Positions 56,534-64,000 of a stretch of 64,000 nt of DNA are shown one piece after another. The DNA is taken from the NCBI RefSeq assembly GCF_004564355.1, contig NZ_CP038266.1, positions 1,922,001-1,986,000 of the forward strand, given 5' to 3'. Positions within the stretch are counted from its first letter, which is position 1; each line of letters opens with the position of its first letter. The notes under the pieces were generated by a model. That model saw only the letters and a list, made by a program, of their open reading frames with translations, ran no database searches and was not told where the DNA came from. The stretch is from Microbacterium wangchenii. Lineage in GTDB: Bacteria; Actinomycetota; Actinomycetes; Actinomycetales; Microbacteriaceae. A program made the position numbers and the translations under genes.

Positions 56534-58399
56534 CTACTCGGCTTCGATCAGGCGCTGCCGCTCGCGGTCGAGATCGCGCAGCCGGATGCGGAAACCCCTG
56601 CCCTCCTCGGAGTCGGCGGGCACGCGCTGGATGGCACCCAAGAGGTCGGTCTTCTCGCGTTCGAGAGATCGTACGACCAAGCGGCGCGCGAGGTCGTTCG
56701 CAGACGCCACGGCGTGGTTCTCGTCGCGCGCCGGGAAGTCGGCGGTGAGGAGCTCAGCCGCGAGAGAGCGGAACGGCTCCCGCACAGACCCCACGACGTC
56801 GGCGGCCCATCCCGGCCGCGTCACATCGGCACCCGCGGCGATGGCGGCACGCACCACCTCCAGCGCGGGCGAACGGAACGTCACCGCCAGAGCGCGCGAC
56901 AGCATGACGGGGTCCACCCGGTGTCCGTACTGCAGGAACGACATCAGGGCATCGCGCTCGAGCGCCGTGTCGCGGTCCCGCGGCAGCGAGGCGATCGACA
57001 CGCGCACCTGCACCGGCTGCTCGTCCCCGGCAGCGGCCGCGCGCTGCGCGGGCGCGGGCTCGGCGCTCCCCGTGCGCGCCGCCGCGCGTGCGGCCCGCTC
57101 GACGGCGGAGGCGACCTCCGGCAGATCCAGTCCGAGCCGGCGCGCCAGCACGCGCGTGTACCCCGGCCGTAGCGACGGGTCGCGGATCTCCGCCACGATC
57201 GGGGCCGCGGCGCGGAGGGCTCCCGCGCGGCCTTCCACCGTGGCGAGGTCGAAACCGGCCAGGCGCTGGTCGATGACGAACTCGAACATCGGGGCCTTCG
57301 TGTCCAGCAGCGCCCGCACCGCGCCGTCCCCGCGCTCGAGCCGCAGGTCGCACGGGTCCAGGCCACCCGGCGCGACGGCGACGTACGTCTGGGCCGCGAA
57401 CCTCTTCTCCTCGCCGAAGGCCCGGAGCGCGGCCTTCTGGCCCGCCGCATCCGGATCGAACGTGAAAACCACCTCCCCCGACGCCGAGTCGTCGCCCATG
57501 ACGCGTCGGAGCACCGTGATGTGGTCGGTGCCGAACGCCGTCCCGCACGTGGCCACCGCGGTCGTGACACCCGCCAGATGACAGGCCATGACGTCGGTGT
57601 ACCCCTCGACCACGACCACCCGGTGGGCGCGGGAGATCTCCCGCTTGGCGACGTCGAGGCCGTAGAGCACCTGCGCCTTCCGGTAGATCGGCGTCTCAGG
57701 GGTGTTGAGGTATTTCGGGCCGGGATCGTCGTCGTAGAGCTTGCGTGCGCCGAACCCGATGACCTGACCGGTGACGTCGCGGATCGGCCACACCAGGCGC
57801 CCACGGAACCGGTCGTACACGCCACGCTGCCCCTGCGACACCAGCCCGGCCTGGGTGATCTCCTCGCGCGTGAACTTCTGCGCCAGCAGGTGATCGGTCA
57901 GCGCAGACCATCCCTTCGGCGCGTATCCGACACCGAAGTGCGCGGCGGCACCGGCATCGAAACCGCGCTCACCGAGGAAGCGACGGCCCGCCTCCGCGTC
58001 GGGGTCGGACAGCCGCGCACGGTAGAACTCCGCCGCGGCGGCGTTGGCGGCGTACAGGCGCGACCGTCCGCTCGTCTCGGGCGCGGCTCCGCCGTCCTCG
58101 TAGTGCAGTGTGTAGCCGACCCGTGCCGCCAGTCGCTCGACCGCCTCCGTGAACGAGACGTGGTCCATCGCGCGCAGGAACGAGTACACGTCGCCGGACT
58201 CGCCGCATCCGAAGCAGTGGTAGTAGCCGACCTGCGGGCGCACGTGGAAGCTCGGGCTGCGCTCGTCATGGAACGGGCACAGTCCCTTGAGCGACCCGAC
58301 GCCCGCGGCCTTCAGCGCGACCCGCTCCCCCACGATGTCGGCGATGTTCGTGCGGGCCTTGACCTCGTCGATGTCGCTCTGACGGATGCGGCCGGCCAT
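56534..58399 (-). CDS. dnaG: DNA primase
   Basis: 621 residues. Lays RNA primers at replication forks. The N-terminal CHC2 zinc ribbon shows CPFHDE and YHCFGCGESGD (residues 41-68). The catalytic core follows with GYAPKGWSALTDHL and FRGRLVWPIRD, and the Toprim domain has VVVVEGYTDVMACH and FTFDPDAAGQKAAL. The C-terminal ~150 residues (after an Ala-rich linker near 440) are the DnaB-interacting domain. ATG at 58399 overlaps the dgt stop by one base (TGATG). The dusB-dgt-dnaG order is common in actinobacteria. Confidence 0.96.
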   Translation of the reverse strand: MAGRIRQSDIDEVKARTNIADIVGERVALKAAGVGSLKGLCPFHDERSPSFHVRPQVGYYHCFGCGESGDVYSFLRAMDHVSFTEAVERLAARVGYTLHYEDGGAAPETSGRSRLYAANAAAAEFYRARLSDPDAEAGRRFLGERGFDAGAAAHFGVGYAPKGWSALTDHLLAQKFTREEITQAGLVSQGQRGVYDRFRGRLVWPIRDVTGQVIGFGARKLYDDDPGPKYLNTPETPIYRKAQVLYGLDVAKREISRAHRVVVVEGYTDVMACHLAGVTTAVATCGTAFGTDHITVLRRVMGDDSASGEVVFTFDPDAAGQKAALRAFGEEKRFAAQTYVAVAPGGLDPCDLRLERGDGAVRALLDTKAPMFEFVIDQRLAGFDLATVEGRAGALRAAAPIVAEIRDPSLRPGYTRVLARRLGLDLPEVASAVERAARAAARTGSAEPAPAQRAAAAGDEQPVQVRVSIASLPRDRDTALERDALMSFLQYGHRVDPVMLSRALAVTFRSPALEVVRAAIAAGADVTRPGWAADVVGSVREPFRSLAAELLTADFPARDENHAVASANDLARRLVVRSLEREKTDLLGAIQRVPADSEEGRGFRIRLRDLDRERQRLIEAE

Positions 58400-59736
58400 C
58401 AGCGTCCGGCCCCGCCCGAGCGGGCCGCCCCCGGAGCCCAGATGCCGATGGAGGCAGCATCCACCTCGCCCACGAGCCTGCTGTGCCACGCCAGCGCGAG
58501 CTGATCGGTGAGGCTGGCGACCTGGTCGACCACGACGCGTCTGCGCTGCGCGTCCTCCGCCGCCGCACCGAAGTCCGCCGCATGCAGCGGGTCCAGCGCC
58601 TCCGGCGCCTCCCACAGCGCGGTGGCCAGCCGCTTGAGCACGCGGCGCTGCTCCTTGTAGAGCTCCCGGCGCCCCTCGATCGAGACGACGGTGGCGCCGA
58701 TGATGCCCTTGAGCACGGCCATCTCGGCCTCGATCACGCGCGGCACCACCACGTGGGCACGGTAGCGCGTGAGCGTCTCGACCGGATAGGCCTCGCGCGT
58801 CGCGGTCGTCGCCGCCCGCGCGAATCGCCCGATCAGATCGCTCGTGAGGTTCTTCAGTCGCGCCAGCGCGGGGCGCGTACCGTCGAAGCCGTCGATCCAC
58901 TCGGGAAGCCGCATAAGCCGAAACAGGGCGTCCTCCAACTCGTCGCGGGCGAAGTCGTAGCCCACCCACGTCTGGATCGCCGAGAGCAGGGCGCCGTGCT
59001 CGGCCGTGTCGGACAGGCGGGACGGATCGAGGTAGCGGTTCGTGATGGCGTCTTCGAAATCGTGCACCGAGTAGGCGATGTCGTCGGAGAGGTCCATCAC
59101 CTCCGCCTCGATGCAGCGCACCCGGCCCGGCGCACCCTCCCGCATCCACCGGAACACCGGCTCGTCCTCGGGGTACACCCCGAACTTCAGCCGGCCGCCC
59201 GGATCGGGCACGGGATGATCCACCGTCCACGGGTACTTGCACGTCGCATCCAGGCTCGCCCGAGTGAGGTTCAGTCCGTGACTGCGTCCCTCGGCGTCGA
59301 TCACCTTCGGCTCGAGACGGGTCAGGATGCGGAGGGTCTGCGCGTTCCCCTCGAAGCCGCCGATGTCCTCGGCCCACTCGTTGAGCGCTCGCTCGCCGTT
59401 GTGACCGAACGGCGGGTGGCCGAGGTCGTGACTGAGGCATGCCGTGTCGACCACGTCGGGCGAAAGCTGCAGCGCCGTGGCCAGTTCGCGACCCACCTGC
59501 GCGACCTCGAGCGAGTGCGTCAGGCGGTTGCGGGCGAAGTCGGCGGGGCTGGCGGGGCTGAGCACCTGCGTCTTGGCGGCGAGGCGTCGCAGCGCCGCGG
59601 AGTGCAGCACCCGGGCGCGATCACGCGCGAAGTCGTCGCGACGGGATCGGTGCTCCTCCGGCTGGAAGCGGTCGGCGTCGGGGTCGCCGTAACCGGCGGG
59701 GCGGGCAGACCCGCCGGTGACGAGGTCAACCGCCAC
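58399..59736 (-). CDS. dgt: Deoxyguanosinetriphosphate triphosphohydrolase-like protein, paralogue 2
   Basis: 445 residues from a GTG at 59736. HD-domain features: NRLTHSLEVAQVGRELA, LSHDLGHPPFGHNGERALNE near residue 105 and VMDLSDDIAYSVHDFEDA near 210. This is the canonical actinobacterial Dgt, located between dusB and dnaG. It hydrolyses dNTPs and helps balance the pool for replication. The start overlaps the dusB stop by 11 bp and the stop overlaps dnaG, so the three are one operon. It differs strongly from the dGTPase-like protein at 6.9 kb. Confidence 0.93.
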   Translation of the reverse strand: MAVDLVTGGSARPAGYGDPDADRFQPEEHRSRRDDFARDRARVLHSAALRRLAAKTQVLSPASPADFARNRLTHSLEVAQVGRELATALQLSPDVVDTACLSHDLGHPPFGHNGERALNEWAEDIGGFEGNAQTLRILTRLEPKVIDAEGRSHGLNLTRASLDATCKYPWTVDHPVPDPGGRLKFGVYPEDEPVFRWMREGAPGRVRCIEAEVMDLSDDIAYSVHDFEDAITNRYLDPSRLSDTAEHGALLSAIQTWVGYDFARDELEDALFRLMRLPEWIDGFDGTRPALARLKNLTSDLIGRFARAATTATREAYPVETLTRYRAHVVVPRVIEAEMAVLKGIIGATVVSIEGRRELYKEQRRVLKRLATALWEAPEALDPLHAADFGAAAEDAQRRRVVVDQVASLTDQLALAWHSRLVGEVDAASIGIWAPGAARSGGAGR

Positions 59737-60898
59737 TGGAATCCAGCTCCGCTTCGGCCAGGTCACGGGAGGCGGCGTCACCCAGTTCGCGGGAGAGCAG
59801 CCACCCGTCCGGGAGCGCGGCGCGCTTGGGGCTGCCGGCGCGACCGCGCTGGCCCTCGGCGGCCGCACCGGGGTAGGGCGCATCGAGTTCGAGGCCGGAC
59901 AGCAGCTCGTCGATCTCCGCGAGGGTCGACACCGTGGCCAGCGCGGCGCGCACATCGCCGCCCACCGGGTAGCCCTTGAAGTACCACGCGACGTGCTTGC
60001 GGATGTCGCGGCACCCGCGGGCTTCGTCCTCCAGGAATTCCACGAGCAGCTCGGCGTGGCGACGGAACGCGCGCGCGACGAAACCGAGAGTGGCATCCAC
60101 CGGCGCACCGGCCGCAGCGGTGGCAGAGCCCAGCGCGCGGGCGAGATCGCCGAACAGCCACGGGCGGCCGAGGCAGCCGCGCCCCACGACGACGCCGTCG
60201 CATCCGGTCTCCGCCATCATGCGCACCGCATCCTCGGCCGACCAGATGTCTCCGTTGCCCAGCACGGGGATGCTCGTCACCGCGTCCTTCAGCGCCGCGA
60301 TCGCCGGCCAATCCGCGACGCCGGAATAGAACTGCGACGCCGTTCGGGCGTGCAGGGCGACGGCGGCGACGCCGGCGTCCTCGGCGATGCGGCCGGCCTC
60401 CAGGAACGTGAGGTGATCGTCGTCGATCCCCTTGCGCATCTTCACGGTCACGGGGACGTCCCCGCCGGCACACACGGCACGCGTCACGATGTCGCGGAAC
60501 AGCGACGTCTTCCACGGCAGCGCCGCTCCCCCGCCCTTGCGGGTGACCTTGGGCACGGGGCATCCGAAGTTCAAGTCGATGTGATCGGCGCGGTCCTCTT
60601 CCACCAGGATGCGCACGGCCGCCTCGACCGTGGCGGGGTCGACGCCGTAGAGCTGGATCGAGCGCGGCGTCTCGGACTCGTGATGGCGGATGAGGCGCAT
60701 CGTGGTCGCGTTGCGCTCCACGAGGGCCCGCGTCGTGATCATCTCGCTCACGTAGAGACCTGCGCCGTACTCGCGACACAGCCGGCGGAACGCCGTGTTG
60801 GTGATGCCGGCCATCGGCGCGAGCACGACGGGCGCGTCGAGCACGTGGGGGCCGATGCGCAGGGGGCGCGTCGGGGCGAGGGCGGTGGTCACCGTCAT
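59726..60898 (-). CDS. dusB: tRNA-dihydrouridine synthase
   Basis: 390 residues. Reduces uridines in tRNA D-loops using FMN and NADPH. FMN and substrate landmarks are VLAPMAGITNTAFRRLC, the catalytic Cys in LNFGCPVPKVTRKGGGAAL near residue 112, VTVKMRKGIDDDH, ALHARTASQFYSG and LGNGDIWSAEDA, VVGRGCLGRPWLF. It has a C-terminal extension of some 60 residues after the helical domain. First gene of the dusB-dgt-dnaG operon; divergent from the glutathione-peroxidase gene, with 53 bp between the starts. Confidence 0.95.
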   Translation of the reverse strand: MTVTTALAPTRPLRIGPHVLDAPVVLAPMAGITNTAFRRLCREYGAGLYVSEMITTRALVERNATTMRLIRHHESETPRSIQLYGVDPATVEAAVRILVEEDRADHIDLNFGCPVPKVTRKGGGAALPWKTSLFRDIVTRAVCAGGDVPVTVKMRKGIDDDHLTFLEAGRIAEDAGVAAVALHARTASQFYSGVADWPAIAALKDAVTSIPVLGNGDIWSAEDAVRMMAETGCDGVVVGRGCLGRPWLFGDLARALGSATAAAGAPVDATLGFVARAFRRHAELLVEFLEDEARGCRDIRKHVAWYFKGYPVGGDVRAALATVSTLAEIDELLSGLELDAPYPGAAAEGQRGRAGSPKRAALPDGWLLSRELGDAASRDLAEAELDSSGG

Positions 60899-60951
60899 AT
60901 TCTCCCAGACGAACGGAGCCCGCCGCCGCGCACAGGACGTAACCTGAGGAG

Positions 60952-61452
60952 ATGACGACGGAGTCCACAGATCTGCGCAGCATCCCCTTCCGCACTGCCG
61001 AGGGGAGCACCGCCACGCTGGGCGACTACGGCGACGGTGTCGTGATGGTCGTGAACGTCGCCTCCAAGTGCGGGCTGGCTCCCCAGTACGAGAAGCTCGA
61101 GCAGCTTCAGCGCACCTACGGCGACCGCGGACTGACGGTGCTCGGCTTCCCCTGCAACCAGTTCCTGGGCCAGGAGCCGGGTTCGGTGGAGGAGATCCTG
61201 GAGTACTGCTCCACGACGTGGGGCGTGACCTTCCCGATCATGGACAAGGTCCGCGTCAACGGATCGGCGGCCGCGCCGGTCTACAAGGCGCTCAAGAGCG
61301 CGCCCGACCTGGACGGCAAGCATGGTCCCGTCCTGTGGAACTTCGAGAAGTTCGTGATCACGCCCTCCGGCGGTGTGCACCGGTTCCGCTCGCAGGTCGC
61401 CCCCGATGACGAGGCGATCGTCTCCGTCATCGAGGACGCGCTCCCGCGCTGA
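60952..61452 (+). CDS. Glutathione-peroxidase-family (thioredoxin-dependent) peroxidase
   Basis: 166 residues. The peroxidatic Cys is in NVASKCGLAPQY near residue 40; GFPCNQFLGQEPG near 66 and WNFEKFVI near 125 supply the Gln and Trp/Asn of the tetrad. Actinobacteria lack glutathione, so the electron donor is more likely thioredoxin or a mycothiol system. TAACCT (60940-60945) ends six bases before the ATG, and GAGGAG directly abuts it, so the mRNA may be leaderless. Convergent with the DsbA-like gene (7-bp gap). Confidence 0.92.
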   Translation: MTTESTDLRSIPFRTAEGSTATLGDYGDGVVMVVNVASKCGLAPQYEKLEQLQRTYGDRGLTVLGFPCNQFLGQEPGSVEEILEYCSTTWGVTFPIMDKVRVNGSAAAPVYKALKSAPDLDGKHGPVLWNFEKFVITPSGGVHRFRSQVAPDDEAIVSVIEDALPR

Positions 61453-61459
61453 CCTGCCG

Positions 61460-62146
61460 TCACCCCGCCGCAGCGTTCGCCGGCTGCCCGGCGCGCTCCG
61501 CCCACAGCTGACGCGTGATCTGGGCGAAAGCCTCGGGGGGCTGTGCGCCGCTGACACCGTACTGACCGTCGATCACGAAGAACGGCACGCCGTTGATGCC
61601 ATAGGCGACCGCCTGCTCCTGATCGGCCCGCACATCGCCGAGGTGGCGCTGCGACTCCAGCGCCGCGCGCGCCTCGTCGGCGGGGAGGCCGACGTCGGCT
61701 GCGAGCGACACCAGCTCGTCGGTGCGGCCGAGATGGCGTCCTTCGATGAAGTACGCGGACATCAGCCGCTCGACCATCTCCAGCTGGCGGCCGTGCGCCT
61801 TGGCGAAGTGCAGGAGTTCGTGGGCCTTCACTGTGTTGGTGTGCTGGAGCAGATCGAACCGGTACGCGAGCCCGGCTTCGGCGGCGACACCGGTGACCCG
61901 CTCCAGCATCTGGCCGGCCTGCTCGCGGGAGATTCCCTTGTGCCGGGGGAGGTAATCGACCTGGCTTCCCTCGAAGTCGACCGGAGTATCCGGAGACAGC
62001 TCGAACGAGTGGTACTCCACCTCCACACGCGGGGCGTCGGCGTCGGCCGCCACCTCCGCGAGGCCGCGCTCCAGGTTCCGCTTGCCGATGTAGCACCACG
62101 GGCAGGCGATGTCACTCCATACGTCGATCTTGATCGCTTCACTCAC
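61460..62146 (-). CDS. DsbA-family oxidoreductase (FrnE-like)
   Basis: 228 residues. The thioredoxin-fold active site CPWC is at residues 15-18 in WSDIACPWCYIGKRNL; a helical insertion follows and the cis-proline loop is GINGVPFFVIDGQYGVSGAQ near 185. No signal peptide, so a cytoplasmic FrnE/2-hydroxychromene-isomerase-like relative rather than a secreted Dsb. Such proteins handle disulfides under oxidative stress. It lies tail to tail with the peroxidase gene, consistent with a redox role. Separate from the uppS gene by 66 bp. Confidence 0.9.
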   Translation of the reverse strand: MSEAIKIDVWSDIACPWCYIGKRNLERGLAEVAADADAPRVEVEYHSFELSPDTPVDFEGSQVDYLPRHKGISREQAGQMLERVTGVAAEAGLAYRFDLLQHTNTVKAHELLHFAKAHGRQLEMVERLMSAYFIEGRHLGRTDELVSLAADVGLPADEARAALESQRHLGDVRADQEQAVAYGINGVPFFVIDGQYGVSGAQPPEAFAQITRQLWAERAGQPANAAAG

Positions 62147-62212
62147 GACACCTGCAACACTCCGCCGCCCATTGCGTATTCCCGCCGCGGCATGATCCGC
62201 AGTGAGGTTTCG

Positions 62213-63022
62213 TCAGATGCCGCCCGGAGAATCCACGGCGGAACCGAAGCGCCGGTCGCGGTCCAGGTACAGGTCGATCGCCTCCCACAGGTGGGTGCGC
62301 CGGAAGTCGGGCCACAGCGTGTCCAGGAAGACGAGCTCCGCGTACGCGGACTCCCACAGCAGGAAGTTCGACGTGCGCTGCTCACCGCTGGAGCGCACGA
62401 ACAGATCGACGTCGGGCATGTCGGGCTGGTACAGGTGACGCGCGACCATCCGCTCGGTGATGGCGGATGGCTTCAACCGTCCCGCGGCGATCTCCTCCCC
62501 CATCCGCCGCATCGCATCGACGAGCTCGACGCGCCCGCCGTAGTTGACGCACATCGTGAGCGTGAGAACGTCGTTGCCGGCCGTGAGCTGCTCGGCGAAC
62601 TGCAGCTCCTTGATGACCGATCCCCACAGCCGGGGCTTGCGGCCTGCCCACCGCACGCGCACGCCCCACTCGTTGAGCTGGTCGCGCCGGCGGTGGAGCA
62701 CGTCGCGGTTGAACCCCATCAGGAAGCGGACCTCGTCGGGCGAGCGCTTCCAGTTCTCGGTCGAGAACGCGTAGACCGACAGGTGCTTCACACCCGCCTG
62801 GATGGCGCCTGCCACGACGTCCAGCAGCGCCGCCTCCCCCGCCCGGTGACCCTCGACGCGGGTGAGGCTGCGGCGGTTCGCCCAGCGGCCGTTGCCGTCC
62901 ATGACGATCGCCACATGCCCGGGCACCGTGCCCCGCGGGTACGACGGCGGGTACTCGCCCGTCCAGTCCACGGGCCGGAAGGGCACCGCGTCGCGATGCG
63001 TGTACGGCTTGGGTGCCATCAT
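62213..63022 (-). CDS. uppS: Isoprenyl (undecaprenyl) diphosphate synthase, cis-prenyltransferase
   Basis: 269 residues. Adds isopentenyl units in cis to make the lipid carrier for cell-wall synthesis. Motifs: [16 protein letters not shown] (catalytic Asp) near residue 40, [27 protein letters not shown], and the C-terminal [35 protein letters not shown] with RxSGExRxSNFLLW. The ATG at 63022 overlaps the recO stop (ATGA); an ATG at 63019 is equivalent. The recO-uppS pair is conserved in actinobacteria. Whether it makes decaprenyl or undecaprenyl chains cannot be told. Confidence 0.94.
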   Translation of the reverse strand: MMAPKPYTHRDAVPFRPVDWTGEYPPSYPRGTVPGHVAIVMDGNGRWANRRSLTRVEGHRAGEAALLDVVAGAIQAGVKHLSVYAFSTENWKRSPDEVRFLMGFNRDVLHRRRDQLNEWGVRVRWAGRKPRLWGSVIKELQFAEQLTAGNDVLTLTMCVNYGGRVELVDAMRRMGEEIAAGRLKPSAITERMVARHLYQPDMPDVDLFVRSSGEQRTSNFLLWESAYAELVFLDTLWPDFRRTHLWEAIDLYLDRDRRFGSAVDSPGGI

Positions 63023-63744
63023 CCGGCTTCCACGTGGGCCAGCGAGCGGATGCCCCGCTCCAGATGCCACTGCGCGTACGCCGCGATGAGTCCGGAGGCT
63101 GCGCTGGTCGCCGCCGGTGCGGCCTCATCCACCTGCTGCCAGTCGCCGCGCAGGAGCGAGCGCAGCAGCGACGCCGTCGGGGCCGCCACGCGCGCCGAAC
63201 CCACCGGTGCGCACGCGGCGCACACCATCCCCCCCAGTTGCGCGACGAATGACTCGTGCTGGCCGGGGGCGGCGCACCGGGCGCATTCGTCCAGCCCCGG
63301 CGCCCAGCCGGACAGCGCCATGGCCCGCAGGAGGTACGAGTCCAGCACGCTGCGCGACGCGTGCTCTCCGCGGGCGAGTGCGCGCAGACCGCCCACCAGG
63401 AGGAGATACTGCTGCGGAGTGGCCTCGGCCTCGTTCAGGCGGTCGGCGGTCTCCACCATGGCGTTGGCGGAGGTGTACCGGTCATAGTGCACGGCGATGT
63501 CGGCGCCGTACGACCCGAGGGACTCCGCCTGCTGCACGACGTCGAGTGAGCGGCCCTTGTACAGCATCACGTCGGCCACCATGAAGGGCTCCAGGCGTGA
63601 TCCGAACCGGGACGACGTGCGGCGCACGCCCTTGGCCACCGCGCGGATCTTCCCGTGCCGGCGGCCGAGCATCGTCACGATGCGGTCCGCTTCGCCCAGC
63701 TTGTGGGTCCGCAGGACCACGACCTCGTCGCGGTAGGTGGGCAC
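63019..63744 (-). CDS. recO: DNA repair protein RecO
   Basis: 241 residues from a GTG at 63744. Helps RecA load on SSB-coated DNA. The OB-fold N-terminus [39 protein letters not shown] is diagnostic. A zinc finger follows the helical domain: [10 protein letters not shown] near residue 150 and CAACAPVG near 170 give four cysteines. The gene is coupled to uppS by a 4-bp overlap and divergent from the UPF0126 gene. Confidence 0.94.
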   Translation of the reverse strand: MPTYRDEVVVLRTHKLGEADRIVTMLGRRHGKIRAVAKGVRRTSSRFGSRLEPFMVADVMLYKGRSLDVVQQAESLGSYGADIAVHYDRYTSANAMVETADRLNEAEATPQQYLLLVGGLRALARGEHASRSVLDSYLLRAMALSGWAPGLDECARCAAPGQHESFVAQLGGMVCAACAPVGSARVAAPTASLLRSLLRGDWQQVDEAAPAATSAASGLIAAYAQWHLERGIRSLAHVEAG

Positions 63745-63804
63745 CGTCCCATTATCCGCCCGCCCGAGGGTTCCCCGCGAAGCGCGCGCCAGGAGAATGG
63801 GTCC

Positions 63805-64000
63805 ATGACGTCGCAGATGCTCATCATCCCGCTGTGGGCCGACCTCCTCGCCGTGGGCCTGGGCGGCGTGCAGGGGGCGCTGTTCGCTTCAGGCTTCCGC
63901 GGTCAGCAGCGGCTGGACCTGCTGGGGGTGGCGATCATCGGCATCATGATCGGGATGGGCGGCGGCCTCATCCGCGATCTGCTGCTGGGAGTGGTTCCGG
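63805..64000 (+). CDS. UPF0126/TRIC-like membrane protein, 5' part (truncated by window edge)
   Basis: The first 65 codons are present; the gene continues past the right edge. Two hydrophobic helices are seen ([18 protein letters not shown] and [24 protein letters not shown]). [13 protein letters not shown] is the glycine-rich signature of the UPF0126 family, related to trimeric intracellular cation channels. CCAGGAGAATGGGTCC precedes the ATG. Divergent from recO. The transported species is unknown. Confidence 0.8.
   Translation, partial: MTSQMLIIPLWADLLAVGLGGVQGALFASGFRGQQRLDLLGVAIIGIMIGMGGGLIRDLLLGVVP

Overview
The window is high-GC DNA from an actinobacterium, most likely a Microbacteriaceae member such as Microbacterium. 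This is inferred from gene content and order: a glnA2-glnE pair, polyphosphate glucokinase, a homodimeric pyruvate dehydrogenase E1 followed by a FasR-like regulator and fabD-fabH-acpP-fabF, a DUF3145 gene, and a dusB-dgt-dnaG run. Several genes start with GTG, and some (ppgK, def) look leaderless.

Layout. 0-8.4 kb is housekeeping: glnE (cut by the window edge), glnA2, ppgK, the RNase P RNA, an operon of zinc-ribbon protein / RNase H-like protein / small family-A polymerase, and a dGTPase-family gene. 8.4-34.8 kb is a 26-kb block of sugar and sugar-acid catabolism. It holds at least three transcriptionally separate sets: (i) an uncharacterised FGGY kinase / hydroxyacid dehydrogenase / shikimate-dehydrogenase-like / phosphotriesterase-family operon with a divergent cupin isomerase, plus transaldolase, ribokinase, ribose pyranase, a HutC-type regulator and a KDPG-aldolase-type enzyme; (ii) an essentially complete non-phosphorylating L-fucose route with a ribose-type ABC importer and a FadR-type regulator; (iii) an IclR-controlled set with an MHS transporter, three dehydrogenases and a PfkB kinase. 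A tRNA-Val lies inside this block.

35-42.7 kb returns to core metabolism (aceE, fatty-acid synthesis). 42.7-48.7 kb carries a DUF3145 gene, a small stress-type module (DUF1269-like protein, P-type cation ATPase, Hsp20) and an orphan Fe(II)/2-oxoglutarate dioxygenase-like gene behind a DtxR-like iron box. 48.8-52.5 kb is accessory: a DUF262/DUF1524 GmrSD-like protein with an altered nuclease motif, a MarR/alpha-beta hydrolase divergent pair with twin operators, and a tRNA. 52.5-64 kb is mostly housekeeping: DMT-type membrane protein, def, HAD hydrolase, tRNA-Asn, an orphan ABC ATPase, dnaG, dgt, dusB, glutathione peroxidase, DsbA-like protein, uppS, recO and the start of a UPF0126 gene.

The most interesting signal is regulatory. 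Two different short palindromes recur in the promoters of the sugar block. TGT-N4-ACA (AT-rich core) occurs six times in four intergenic regions and ties scattered genes to one likely HutC-type regulon. ACATCSGATG occurs three times and ties the ABC importer and the fucose genes to the FadR-type regulator. Both meet in the interval between the ABC importer and the ketose-epimerase gene. All functional assignments come from motif reading; no database search was possible.
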